From positions 62,001-126,000 of the forward strand of contig JAQVBE010000006.1 in assembly GCA_028690445.1 (NCBI GenBank): 64,000 bases of DNA, given 5' to 3'. This document shows, piece after piece, positions 9,809 through 19,148 of this stretch (the first letter of the stretch is position 1; every line of letters begins with the position of its first letter). Below the pieces are notes generated by a model, which searched no databases, was not told where the DNA came from, and saw only the letters and a list, made by a program, of their open reading frames with translations. Source of the stretch: Aliarcobacter sp. (GTDB taxonomy: Bacteria; Campylobacterota; Campylobacteria; Campylobacterales; Arcobacteraceae). Made by a program: the position numbers and the translations under genes.

Positions 9809-12508
9809 ATGGTATTAAGTTGGAATGAAATAAAAAACAGAGCAATAAACTTTTCAAAAGAGTGGGAAACAGAAGAAAAAGAACACGCAGAATCTCAAAG
9901 CTTTTGGAATGATTTTTTTGACATTTTTGGAATCAGTAGAAAAAGAGTAGCTTCATTTGAAGAACCAGTTAAAAAACTTGGAGAAAAAAGAGGAAGAATC
10001 GACCTTTTTTGGAAAGGTACACTTCTTGTTGAGCACAAATCTCGTGGCAAAGACCTTGACAAAGCCTACACTCAAGCCCTTGATTATTTCCCTGGACTCA
10101 AAGAAGCTGAACTTCCAAAATATATTTTAATCTCTGATTTTGAAATCTTTAAACTTTATGATTTAGAAGAAGACAAATCTTACGAATTTACTCTAAATGA
10201 ACTATATAAAAATGTTCATCTTTTTGGATTTATTGCAGGTTATACAAAACACAAAGTTGTTGCAGAAGACCCAATAAATATTAAAGCTGCCGAGCTTATG
10301 GGAAAACTTCATGATGAGCTAAAAGATACTGGTTATGATGGTCACGCTTTGGAGCATTTTTTAGTACGACTTCTATTTTTAGAATTTGCAGAAGATACAG
10401 CTATTTTTGAAAGAAGATTATTTACTGAGTTTATTGAAAATAGAACTTCTATTGATGGAAGTGATGTTGGAAGTAGATTTACAGAGCTTTTCCAAGTATT
10501 AAACACGCCATTTGATAAAAGACTAAAAAATCTTGATGAAAGTTTGGCAAGTTTTCCTTATGTAAATGGAAAACTTTTTGCAGAGTTTTTACCAATTCCT
10601 TCTTTTGATAGTAAAATGAGAGATATTTTACTTGAGTGTTGTTATCTTGATTGGAGCAAAATATCTCCTGCTATTTTTGGTTCTCTTTTTCAATCAATCA
10701 TGGACAAAGCCCACAGAAGAAATCTAGGTGCTCATTATACAAGTGAAGCAAATATTTTGAAACTAATCAAACCCCTATTTTTAGATGAACTTTATGAAAA
10801 ATTTGAAAAAGTTAAAAAGAACAAAAAACAACTAGCAGAATTTCACAAAGAGTTATCAACTTTGCACTTCCTAGACCCAGCATGTGGAAGTGGAAATTTC
10901 CTCATCATCGCATATAGGGAACTGCGAATTTTAGAGCTTGAAATATTAAAAATTTTATACACAGAAAGCGTACTTGATATATCTTCAATTATCTGGTTTG
11001 ATGTAGACCAATTCCACGGAATCGAAGTTGAAGAGTTCGCTTCTCAAATAGCACAAGTTGCAATGTGGCTAATCGACCACCAAATGAATATGATGATAAG
11101 TGAACATTTTGGGCAATACTTTGTGAGACTTCCACTAAAAAAATCAGCAAATATCGTTCATGCAAACTCACTTCAAATTCCATGGGAAGATGTGATAAGC
11201 AGTGATAAATTAACTTATATTTTGGGTAATCCCCCGTTTATTGGTTCAAAACTTTTAAATACAAATCAACGAAAAGAAATGGAAACTATTTTTGCTGATG
11301 TAAAAAATGGAAAAGTTTTAGATTATGTAACTGCTTGGTATTTAAAAGCTTCAAAATATATCCAAAATACAAAAATAAAAGTAGCTTTTGTATCTACAAA
11401 CTCAATATCACAAGGTGAGCAAGTAGGGATTTTATGGAAAGAGTTATTTTCAAACTATGGAATAAAAATCCACTTTGCACACCAAACTTTCAACTGGAGC
11501 AATGAAGCAAAATCAAATGCAGCAGTTCATGTGGTAATCGTTGGATTTGCATCTTTTGACACAATTAATAAAAGAATATTTGAATATGAAAATATAAAAG
11601 CTGAAGCCCATGAAAAAAATGCAAAAAATATAAATCCTTATTTAGTTGAGGGAGATGATTTAATCATTGAATCAAGAAATAATCCTTTGGTTAAAGTACC
11701 ACAAATATCTTTTGGCAATATGCCACTTGATGGAGGAAATTTAATTATTGAAGATGAAGAATTAGAAGAATTTCTAAAAAAAGAACCAAATGCAAAAGAT
11801 TATATTTTATCATTAATAAGTGCTAGAGAATTTCTTAACAATAAAAAAAGATGGTGTTTATGGCTTGAAAATATAAGTCCAAAAGAACTTAGAAATATGC
11901 CTTTAGTTATACAAAGAGTTGAAAATGTAAAAATATTCAGAGAAACAAGTATTGCTCCATCAACTCAAAAACATGCTTTAACCCCAACTTTATTTAGAGA
12001 TAGAAAAAGACCAAATACATTTATTGTCGTTCCAAGTACGACATCTGAAAATAGAGCTTATATTCCAATGGGATTTTTTGATAAAAATTATATTGCAAAT
12101 AATAGTTGTCACATCATCCCAAATGGAGATTTATTTTTATTTGGACAACTTACATCACTTATGCACATGTCATGGGTTAAATATACTTGTGGAAGATTAA
12201 AAAGTGATTATAGATATTCAAAAGATTTAGTTTACAATAACTATCCATTTCCAAAAAATGTAGATGAAAAACAAAAATCAGCAGTTGAAGAAAAAGCACA
12301 AAATGTTTTAAATATTCGTTTACAATTTAGTGATTGTAGCCTAGCCGACCTTTACGACCCACTTTCTATGCCACCAAATCTAAAAAAAGCCCATCAAGAA
12401 TTGGACAAAGCAGTGGATAACTGCTACGGCACAAAATCATTCAAAAACGATAAAGAAAGAATCGAGTTTTTATTTGGATTGTATGAGGAGTATTTGAGTG
12501 GAAACTAA
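9809..12508 (+). CDS. MmeI-like type IIG restriction-modification protein (N-terminal nuclease + N6-adenine methyltransferase + target recognition domain)
   Basis: N-terminal GRIDLFWKGTLLVEHKSRGKD (PD-(D/E)XK-like), LDPACGSGNFLIIAYRELR (motif I), NPPFIG (motif IV), about 900 aa. Confidence 0.9.
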   Translation: MVLSWNEIKNRAINFSKEWETEEKEHAESQSFWNDFFDIFGISRKRVASFEEPVKKLGEKRGRIDLFWKGTLLVEHKSRGKDLDKAYTQALDYFPGLKEAELPKYILISDFEIFKLYDLEEDKSYEFTLNELYKNVHLFGFIAGYTKHKVVAEDPINIKAAELMGKLHDELKDTGYDGHALEHFLVRLLFLEFAEDTAIFERRLFTEFIENRTSIDGSDVGSRFTELFQVLNTPFDKRLKNLDESLASFPYVNGKLFAEFLPIPSFDSKMRDILLECCYLDWSKISPAIFGSLFQSIMDKAHRRNLGAHYTSEANILKLIKPLFLDELYEKFEKVKKNKKQLAEFHKELSTLHFLDPACGSGNFLIIAYRELRILELEILKILYTESVLDISSIIWFDVDQFHGIEVEEFASQIAQVAMWLIDHQMNMMISEHFGQYFVRLPLKKSANIVHANSLQIPWEDVISSDKLTYILGNPPFIGSKLLNTNQRKEMETIFADVKNGKVLDYVTAWYLKASKYIQNTKIKVAFVSTNSISQGEQVGILWKELFSNYGIKIHFAHQTFNWSNEAKSNAAVHVVIVGFASFDTINKRIFEYENIKAEAHEKNAKNINPYLVEGDDLIIESRNNPLVKVPQISFGNMPLDGGNLIIEDEELEEFLKKEPNAKDYILSLISAREFLNNKKRWCLWLENISPKELRNMPLVIQRVENVKIFRETSIAPSTQKHALTPTLFRDRKRPNTFIVVPSTTSENRAYIPMGFFDKNYIANNSCHIIPNGDLFLFGQLTSLMHMSWVKYTCGRLKSDYRYSKDLVYNNYPFPKNVDEKQKSAVEEKAQNVLNIRLQFSDCSLADLYDPLSMPPNLKKAHQELDKAVDNCYGTKSFKNDKERIEFLFGLYEEYLSGN

Positions 12509-13484
12509 TAATATAAAAATTATTCAAGAAATTTTAGTAAAAGCGAATAAATATGATTTGGCAACTAAATTAGAAAATGCTTATTATGAAAATGAATTAA
12601 TAGATAATTGGAATGGTGGAATAGGAAGAACAATAATATTTGTAAATCCAAAATATATTATGGAATTGGAAAAATTAGTTGAAGAAGATATAGAATTATT
12701 AATAAAGATATTTGACCAAATGCAACAAGAATACGATGAAATAAAATATATTAAATTTAAAATAAATATAAATATGCAACAAAACCATACCCAAAATAAT
12801 GAACTTGCAACATTTTGGGAACAAGGACATTTTAAACTTTTCATTAGTCATTTAGCAAAATATAAAATACAAGCCACTAATCTAAAAGATGGACTAAAAT
12901 TATATGGAATATCTGGATTTGTTGCTCATGTTGATATAGAAACAAGTAAACAATGGCAAGATGAAATTGAAAAAGCATTACATACAATGGACGCTTTAAC
13001 AGCAATTTTAAGGGAAGGCTTTAAAGAAAGTAATTGGTGCGACCAAGAAGTAGGTTTTGCAGTTGGCAAAGATATATTAATTATTCCAATTAGACAAGGA
13101 ATTAGACCTTATGGGTTTATAGGAAAATATCAAGCTATACAAGGTAATAATACAACTGTTCAAGATGTAGCCAAAAAAGTATTTAATACGATAGTTAAAA
13201 ATCCTAAAACTAGAAATAAAATGCTTACATGTTTAACTAATCTAATTTCAAATTCAACACATATAGAAACTGCTTTAAAACAGTTAGAAATATTATCTGA
13301 AATATCAGATTTACCACAAGAACTTTTAGAACAAATGGCAAAACAAATTGAAAATAATAATGTATTAATTCATTCATCAGATTTTATAAATAAACTCGAT
13401 GTTTTTTTTAATCAGTGCGGAATAAGTATTATTTTAAAAAATAAAGACAATATTTCAGAATTTATTGGAAAAATACCATTCTAA
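12498..13484 (+). CDS. TIR-domain protein with uncharacterised N- and C-terminal regions
   Basis: KLFISHLAKYKIQATNLKDGLKLYGISGFVAHVDIETSKQWQDEIEKALHTMDALTAILREGFKESNWCDQEVGFAVG; conserved SxWCxxE glutamate; GTG start overlapping the RM gene by 11 nt. Confidence 0.85.
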   Translation: METNNIKIIQEILVKANKYDLATKLENAYYENELIDNWNGGIGRTIIFVNPKYIMELEKLVEEDIELLIKIFDQMQQEYDEIKYIKFKININMQQNHTQNNELATFWEQGHFKLFISHLAKYKIQATNLKDGLKLYGISGFVAHVDIETSKQWQDEIEKALHTMDALTAILREGFKESNWCDQEVGFAVGKDILIIPIRQGIRPYGFIGKYQAIQGNNTTVQDVAKKVFNTIVKNPKTRNKMLTCLTNLISNSTHIETALKQLEILSEISDLPQELLEQMAKQIENNNVLIHSSDFINKLDVFFNQCGISIILKNKDNISEFIGKIPF

Positions 13485-13539
13485 ATAAAGTATCTCTAGG
13501 TTATTTATATTATCAATTTTTAACAGCAGTTAGAAAAGA

Positions 13540-14149
13540 TACAAGAAAATAAAATCTCAATATAAAATTTATAATATTCGTGGTTTTCAAGTGATGTTAG
13601 ATAGTGATTTAGCTCAACTTTATGGGGTTGAAACAAAAAGAATAAACGAAGCTGTTAGAAATAATCCAAATAAATTTCCTGATGATTTTTATTTTGAAGC
13701 AACAGATGATGAACTTGAAAACTTGAGGTAATAGATACAGTCCAAAACTATTCACAGAGCAAGGGATATACATGCTTGCAACCATACTAAAAAGTAAAGT
13801 TGCAACTGATATAACTGTGATGATAATAAGAACTTTTGCAAATATGAGAAAACTTATAAATAGCAATGATTTTTATATACATCAACTAAAAGAGTTAGAA
13901 AAAAGACAATTAACTTATGAAATAAAATCAGATGAAAAATTTGATAAGATTTTTGATGCCCTAGAAAATAAACAAATTCATCCCACAAATGGAATTTTTT
14001 ACAATGGACAAATTTTTGACTCATATATTTTTATATCAGACTTAATAAAAAGTGCAAATAAATCTATTGTTTTAATTGATAATTATATCGATGATACAAC
14101 CTTAACACTTTTTTCAAAAAGCCAAGATATAAAGATTTGGCTTAATTAA
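13540..14149 (+). pseudogene. ORF6N-domain protein, frameshifted and 3' truncated
   Basis: IYNIRGFQVMLDSDLAQLYGVETKRINEAVRNNPNKFPDDF...ENLR* then, in the +1 frame, RYSPKLFTEQGIYMLATILKSKVA...IDDTTLTLFSKSQDIKIWLN*. Confidence 0.85.
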
Positions 14150-14386
14150 AATTCAGGCTAAAGAGTTAAACAATATTTCATATTATTATTTAAAAAGGAT
14201 TATCTTCAAATGACCTGTAAAAAATACCATTATTGCAATTCTAAACATATGAGAGTTTTAAGTTGTAGATTTTTTTATTTATTTAAAACAGCATCTAGTT
14301 TATAGTATGCTGTTTTAACGATGTTTAAAATTTAAGTTAATAACTTTAATTAGATTACTATTTTTTTAATTGTTTGTAATTTAAAT

Positions 14387-14782
14387 TTATTTTAAATCAC
14401 ATTTAGATGCATCACCTTTAGCATCCATATATCCCCAAGTAGTAAAACCTATACCAGATGAATATTTTACATTTCTAACAGCATTTGCATTAAGTGTTTT
14501 TGCTTTTTCAGATAAAACATAATCTACTTGTTCTTTTGTTGGGTCTGCATGAAATGCTGTAAGTTTTTTTACACTTACATCAATTTGTTCTATTGTTTTA
14601 CAATTTTTATCATTTAAATTACTTTCTGAAATAAGAACAGTTGATGAAGCACTGTTAATATTTTCAGGAATATTAATCCCTGAGTCAGTTCTATATGCAC
14701 ATCCAGTAATACCTAACCCTAAAGTAGCTAAAATCGCTAAATTAATTATTTTTTTCATTTTTTTCCTTGGAAATAATTTCAT
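14387..14782 (-). CDS. Small lipoprotein, possibly RcsF-like
   Basis: Lipobox LGITGC (LATLGLGITGCAYR); 'EKAKTLNANAVRNVKYSSG' resembles RcsF/YbjQ-type folds (weak). Confidence 0.6.
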   Translation of the reverse strand: MKLFPRKKMKKIINLAILATLGLGITGCAYRTDSGINIPENINSASSTVLISESNLNDKNCKTIEQIDVSVKKLTAFHADPTKEQVDYVLSEKAKTLNANAVRNVKYSSGIGFTTWGYMDAKGDASKCDLK

Positions 14783-14875
14783 ATTTGTTATTTAAATAAA
14801 ATATGTAAGATTATTATATTGTTTTATTTTTATTTAGTAAAGATATAAACAGAGCTTTGATCAAAATTTCAAATT

Positions 14876-15040
14876 TACACTCTTGAGGTAAAAATAACAA
14901 AAAACTTTCATGATAGATTTATGATACTAGACAATAAAGATGTTTATCACATAGGAGCTAGTTTGAAGGATTTGGGTAATAAAATCTTTGCATTTAGTAA
15001 AATAAATATTGATTGTAATAATATTTTGAAGAGATTGTAA
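14876..15040 (+). pseudogene. Detached C-terminal fragment of the ORF6N-domain gene
   Basis: Frame YTLEVKITKNFHDRFMILDNKDVYHIGASLKDLGNKIFAFSKINIDCNNILKRL*, the usual C-terminus of ORF6N proteins like the one at 13540-14149. Confidence 0.75.
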
Positions 15041-15047
15041 AATCTCC

Positions 15048-15680
15048 TCAAAGATTTCTTAAAATCTCAATTTGTTCATCTTGAGAATAATTAAATCTAA
15101 ATTCACTCTCTTTTAAATAGTAAAAAAAGTTATCTTCTTCAAACCCTTTGTATTTTTTAAGATTATCTTCCAAAAATTTCCAAAATATATTTAGGTTTGT
15201 TTGGTGGGAGTTTAAAGAGTGGATTTTATTCCAATTTAGATATTGAATAAAACCATCTTCAATATCAAAAGCGCGTCTGCCGATTTTTGGCATCAAAAGT
15301 GTATATACTTTTTCATTTGAATAAAATCCCATGATATTTATAGATTCACTTAGGGATTTCTTTTTTTTCTTTTTTTCTCGCTCTTTTATGTAATAAAACT
15401 CTTCATATTCATTGTAATCATGTATTGAATCGTTGTATGCATTTTCTAAATATAAAGCAATTTTTTTTCTAAAACTATCAAATCTATCTTTGATAGTTTT
15501 ATAGTTTACTTCCAGTTCTTTTGATACTTGTAAAGCATTTTTATTTTCACAAAATTTGATGATAATTAAATCATCCTTTTGAAGCTTTTTTAGGGAATAT
15601 TTTTTTGCACAAGTTTTACATTTTATGTAATTATTTGCTAAAGTATAAAAAGTTGTGTTGTTACAGTTTTGACAAATCAT
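15048..15680 (-). CDS. IS1595-like transposase-derived protein (zinc ribbon + HTH + short C-terminal part)
   Basis: MICQNCNNTTFYTLANNYIKCKTC zinc ribbon; SHQTNLNIFWKFLEDNLKKYKG...ESEFRFNY matches the IS1595 DDE C-terminus. Confidence 0.65.
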   Translation of the reverse strand: MICQNCNNTTFYTLANNYIKCKTCAKKYSLKKLQKDDLIIIKFCENKNALQVSKELEVNYKTIKDRFDSFRKKIALYLENAYNDSIHDYNEYEEFYYIKEREKKKKKKSLSESINIMGFYSNEKVYTLLMPKIGRRAFDIEDGFIQYLNWNKIHSLNSHQTNLNIFWKFLEDNLKKYKGFEEDNFFYYLKESEFRFNYSQDEQIEILRNL

Positions 15681-15766
15681 AGATTTATTCTATCTTTTTT
15701 TTATATAAATAGTTCCAAAAATACCTAAGAGAAAATTAAAATTATTGGAGATTTAGACTTTTTGGG

Positions 15767-15809
15767 TTAAACTATTTGAAATGAATATATATTCACAAAA
15801 ATAGTTTAA
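15767..15809. promoter_or_regulatory. Nested inverted repeat upstream of hypB
   Basis: TTAAACTATTT (15767-15777) / AAATAGTTTAA (15799-15809) flanking the palindrome TGAATATATATTCA (15782-15795). Confidence 0.4.
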
Positions 15810-15824
15810 ACAAAAGGAAATAAT

Positions 15825-16649
15825 ATGTGTAAAGATTGCGGTTGTACAATAGCAGGGCAAGAACATCATCACCATCACCACCACGATGACCATGAACATG
15901 GAATTGTTCATGACCACGACCATCCACATGACAATACAACTTGGAATACAACACATCAAGCAGCTCACGAAACACTTAATCATAATCCACAATTAAACGA
16001 TGCAAAAACAATCTCTGTAATTAAAAAAATCTTAGATAAAAATGACCATGAAGCAACACACAATAGAGCTCATTTTGACCAACACAAAGTTTTAGGAATA
16101 AATCTTATGTCAAGTCCTGGAAGTGGAAAAACTACACTTTTAGAAAACCTAGCTGATATGGTAGATTTTAAATTTGCAGTTGTTGAGGGTGATTTAGAAA
16201 CTTCAAGGGATGCTGATAGACTAAAAGCAAAAGGAATAAATGCAGTTCAAATACAAACAGGAAGTGCTTGTCATCTTGATGCATTTATGGTTCATAAAGG
16301 ATTACATGATATTAGATTAGCTGATATTGATGTATGTTTTGTAGAAAATGTAGGAAATCTAGTTTGTCCAGCGTCTTATGATGTAGGAACACATTTAAAT
16401 ATTGTACTTGTTTCAGTTCCTGAAGGGGAAGACAAAATAGCTAAATATCCAGTTATGTTTAGAAGTGCAGATTTAATACTTATTACAAAAACAGATTTAC
16501 TTCCATATTTTGATTATGATATTGAAAAAGAAAAAATGGAAGCTAGAAAACTAAAACCAAATGTAGATATTTTAGAAGTAAATATCAAAGATAAACAATC
16601 ACTTCAAAATGTAATTGATTGGATAAATTTCAAAAGAAAGATGAGATAA
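15825..16649 (+). CDS. hypB: Hydrogenase nickel incorporation GTPase HypB with His-rich N-terminus
   Basis: MCKDCGCTIAGQEHHHHHHHDDHEHG; SPGSGKTTLLE P-loop; CHLDA. Confidence 0.97.
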   Translation: MCKDCGCTIAGQEHHHHHHHDDHEHGIVHDHDHPHDNTTWNTTHQAAHETLNHNPQLNDAKTISVIKKILDKNDHEATHNRAHFDQHKVLGINLMSSPGSGKTTLLENLADMVDFKFAVVEGDLETSRDADRLKAKGINAVQIQTGSACHLDAFMVHKGLHDIRLADIDVCFVENVGNLVCPASYDVGTHLNIVLVSVPEGEDKIAKYPVMFRSADLILITKTDLLPYFDYDIEKEKMEARKLKPNVDILEVNIKDKQSLQNVIDWINFKRKMR

Positions 16650-16653
16650 GAGT

Positions 16654-16935
16654 ATGTGTTTATCAATACCATCAAAAATAAAAAGTATAGATACAGAGAT
16701 GAATACTTGTGTAGTTGATACTATGGGAGTTGAAAGAAGTGCTAGTTTAGATTTAATAGACCAAGATGTGGTAGTTGGAGATTATGTTTTAATTCATATT
16801 GGATTTGCAATGAATAAAATAGATGAAGAGGATGCTTTGGAATCACTCAAAGTCTATCAAGAAATCATAGATAAAATGGAAGAAAATGACCGTTTAGCAG
16901 CTATTGAAGAAGCTGAAAATTGCCCAAATAGATAA
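16654..16935 (+). CDS. hypC: Hydrogenase maturation chaperone HypC
   Basis: MCLSIPSKI N-terminus, GDYVLIHIGFAMNKIDEEDA. Confidence 0.97.
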   Translation: MCLSIPSKIKSIDTEMNTCVVDTMGVERSASLDLIDQDVVVGDYVLIHIGFAMNKIDEEDALESLKVYQEIIDKMEENDRLAAIEEAENCPNR

Positions 16936-16939
16936 TATC

Positions 16940-18085
16940 ATGGAAAAAGAACTACAACTAAAAGATTTATACGATGGTTTTCGTGATGCAAAAACCATAA
17001 AAGCGTATCAAAAAATCATAGAAGAAGATGCAAAAAAACTAGGTCGTGATATAAATATAATGGAAGTTTGTGGAGGGCATACACATACTATCATGAAATA
17101 CGGTCTTCCTCAACTTCTTCCCTCAAACATCAAGTTTATTCATGGTCCTGGCTGTCCTGTTTGTATTATGCCAAAAGAGAGAATTGACCATGCGTATATT
17201 CTTAGTTTACAAGAAAATATAATTTTAGTAACTTTAGGAGATATGATAAAAGTTCCAGGAAGTCGTGGAAGTTTACAAGATGCAAGGGCAAAAGGTGCTG
17301 ATGTAAGATTTGTTTATTCTCCACTTGATTGTATCAAGATAGCAAATGAAAACCCTTCAAAAAGAGTTGTTTTTTTTGCAATTGGTTTTGAAACAACAAC
17401 ACCAATGACGGCAGCACTTTTACAAGCAGTTATAAAACAAGATATAAAAAATATAGCTTTTCATATAAATCATGTAACAGTTCCTGAGGTTATGCGAGAG
17501 TTGATTGATAGTAGAGACGAACATGTGGATTCGTATAATAATAGAATTGATGCTTTTTTAGGACCTTCTCATGTAAGTGTTATTAGTGGAAGTAAGATTT
17601 ATGAAGAGTTTCCCAAAGATTATAAAAGACCTGTTGTAGTTTCTGGATTTGAACCTGTTGATGTAATGCAAGCAATTTCTATGATTTTAAAACAGTTCAT
17701 AGAAAATAGATGTGAGTTGGAAATAGAATACAAAAGATTGGTTTCTTATGATGGAAATAAAAAAGCTCAAGAGTTAATGAATAAATACTTTACAAAATGT
17801 ATGTTCAAATGGAGAGGTTTAGGAAATATTCCAAAAAGTGGATTAGAATTAAAAGATGAATATGCAAAATACAATGCAAAAGTAATCTATAAAGATATTC
17901 TGCCCCTTGAAGAAATAGAAGACCATAAACTTTGTATTTGTGGAGATATTTTAAGAGGAATAGCAAATCCACCTGATTGTACAATCTTTGGAAATGCCTG
18001 TAAACCAACAAAACCAGTTGGCTCTTGTATGGTAAGTAGTGAAGGTGCTTGTGCTGCTTATTACAAATATGGGAATTTGATATAA
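16940..18085 (+). CDS. hypD: Hydrogenase maturation protein HypD
   Basis: VCGGHTHTIMKYGLPQLLP, HGPGCPVCI motifs; MEKELQLKD start preferred over the 16904 start inside hypC. Confidence 0.97.
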   Translation: MEKELQLKDLYDGFRDAKTIKAYQKIIEEDAKKLGRDINIMEVCGGHTHTIMKYGLPQLLPSNIKFIHGPGCPVCIMPKERIDHAYILSLQENIILVTLGDMIKVPGSRGSLQDARAKGADVRFVYSPLDCIKIANENPSKRVVFFAIGFETTTPMTAALLQAVIKQDIKNIAFHINHVTVPEVMRELIDSRDEHVDSYNNRIDAFLGPSHVSVISGSKIYEEFPKDYKRPVVVSGFEPVDVMQAISMILKQFIENRCELEIEYKRLVSYDGNKKAQELMNKYFTKCMFKWRGLGNIPKSGLELKDEYAKYNAKVIYKDILPLEEIEDHKLCICGDILRGIANPPDCTIFGNACKPTKPVGSCMVSSEGACAAYYKYGNLI

Positions 18086-18138
18086 AGACAACTAAGAATA
18101 CAAATAAGTAAAAAATATAGTAAAAGCAGAGAAAACAA

Positions 18139-19137
18139 ATGAGTAAAACAATAACACTAGCACATGGAAATGGTGGAGCTGAAAACAATGAACTTATAAC
18201 TAAAGTTTTTTATAAAGCTTTCAAAAATGACATACTAAGTAAAAGTGAAGACGCAGCAGTTATTCAAAATGGTACTTTAGCTTTTAGTACAGATTCCTTT
18301 ACAGTTAGTCCTTTGTTTTTTAATGGAGCAAACATAGGAAAATTAGCTGTTTGTGGAACTTGCAATGATTTAGCTATGATGGGTGCAAAGCCAAAATATC
18401 TTACTTGTTCTGTGATTATTGAAGAAGGTTTTGAAATACGAGAGCTTGAAAAGATTGTAAAAAGTATGAAAGAAGAACTTGAAGTAAATGGAGCAATTGT
18501 AGTAAGTGGAGATACAAAGGTCGTGCCAAAAGGTGCTGTTGATAAGATTTTTATAAATACTACGGGAATTGGAGAGATTTTATATAAAGGTATTAGTTCA
18601 AATAGTATTACCCAAAATGATGTAATTCTTGTAAGTCGTGATATTGGTGCTCATGGTGCTACTATTTTTGCTGCAAGAGAAGGAATGGATATGGAAACAT
18701 CTTTAAAAAGTGATTGTGCTTCTTTATATCCACAAGTAAAAGCTTTAGTTGATAGTGGTGTAAAAATTACAGCTTTAAGAGATGCAACAAGAGGTGGAGT
18801 TAGTGCTGTTTTAAATGAATGGGCAAAACAATCTGATATTTGTATCGAAATTGATGAAGAAAAAATTCCTATTTGTGATGAGGTAAAAGGTATTTGTGAA
18901 ATGTTAGGATTTGAAGCTATGAGCCTAGCAAATGAAGGCACTTTTGTTCTTGCAATTCCAAATGAAGATGCTTTGAAAGCATTAGAAGTTTTACAAACAT
19001 TTGAGTATTCAAAAACAGCTTCAATTATAGGAAGAGTAACACAACAATATGAACAAAGAGTAATACTAAATAGCCAATGGGGAACTAAAAGATTTTTAGA
19101 TGTTCCAACGGGCGAATTATTACCAAGAATATGTTAA
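18139..19137 (+). CDS. hypE: Hydrogenase maturation protein HypE
   Basis: LAHGNGG start; DATRGGVSAVLNE; C-terminal PRIC. Confidence 0.97.
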   Translation: MSKTITLAHGNGGAENNELITKVFYKAFKNDILSKSEDAAVIQNGTLAFSTDSFTVSPLFFNGANIGKLAVCGTCNDLAMMGAKPKYLTCSVIIEEGFEIRELEKIVKSMKEELEVNGAIVVSGDTKVVPKGAVDKIFINTTGIGEILYKGISSNSITQNDVILVSRDIGAHGATIFAAREGMDMETSLKSDCASLYPQVKALVDSGVKITALRDATRGGVSAVLNEWAKQSDICIEIDEEKIPICDEVKGICEMLGFEAMSLANEGTFVLAIPNEDALKALEVLQTFEYSKTASIIGRVTQQYEQRVILNSQWGTKRFLDVPTGELLPRIC

Positions 19138-19148
19138 TAAAGTAATCT

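Noticed and set aside
15361-15380. Long poly-T/poly-A tract as a phase-variable switch in the IS1595-like gene
   Set aside because: Interrupted by C residues and encodes a plausible Lys-rich linker; no frame change seen
15753-15992. Minus-strand ORFs over the 5' end of hypB
   Set aside because: Mirror image of the His-rich hypB start (Met/Val-rich); no independent evidence
18651-18941. Minus-strand ORF inside hypE (and similar ones inside dapD, hemL, rpsK, rplQ)
   Set aside because: Antisense shadow ORFs in strongly biased codon context
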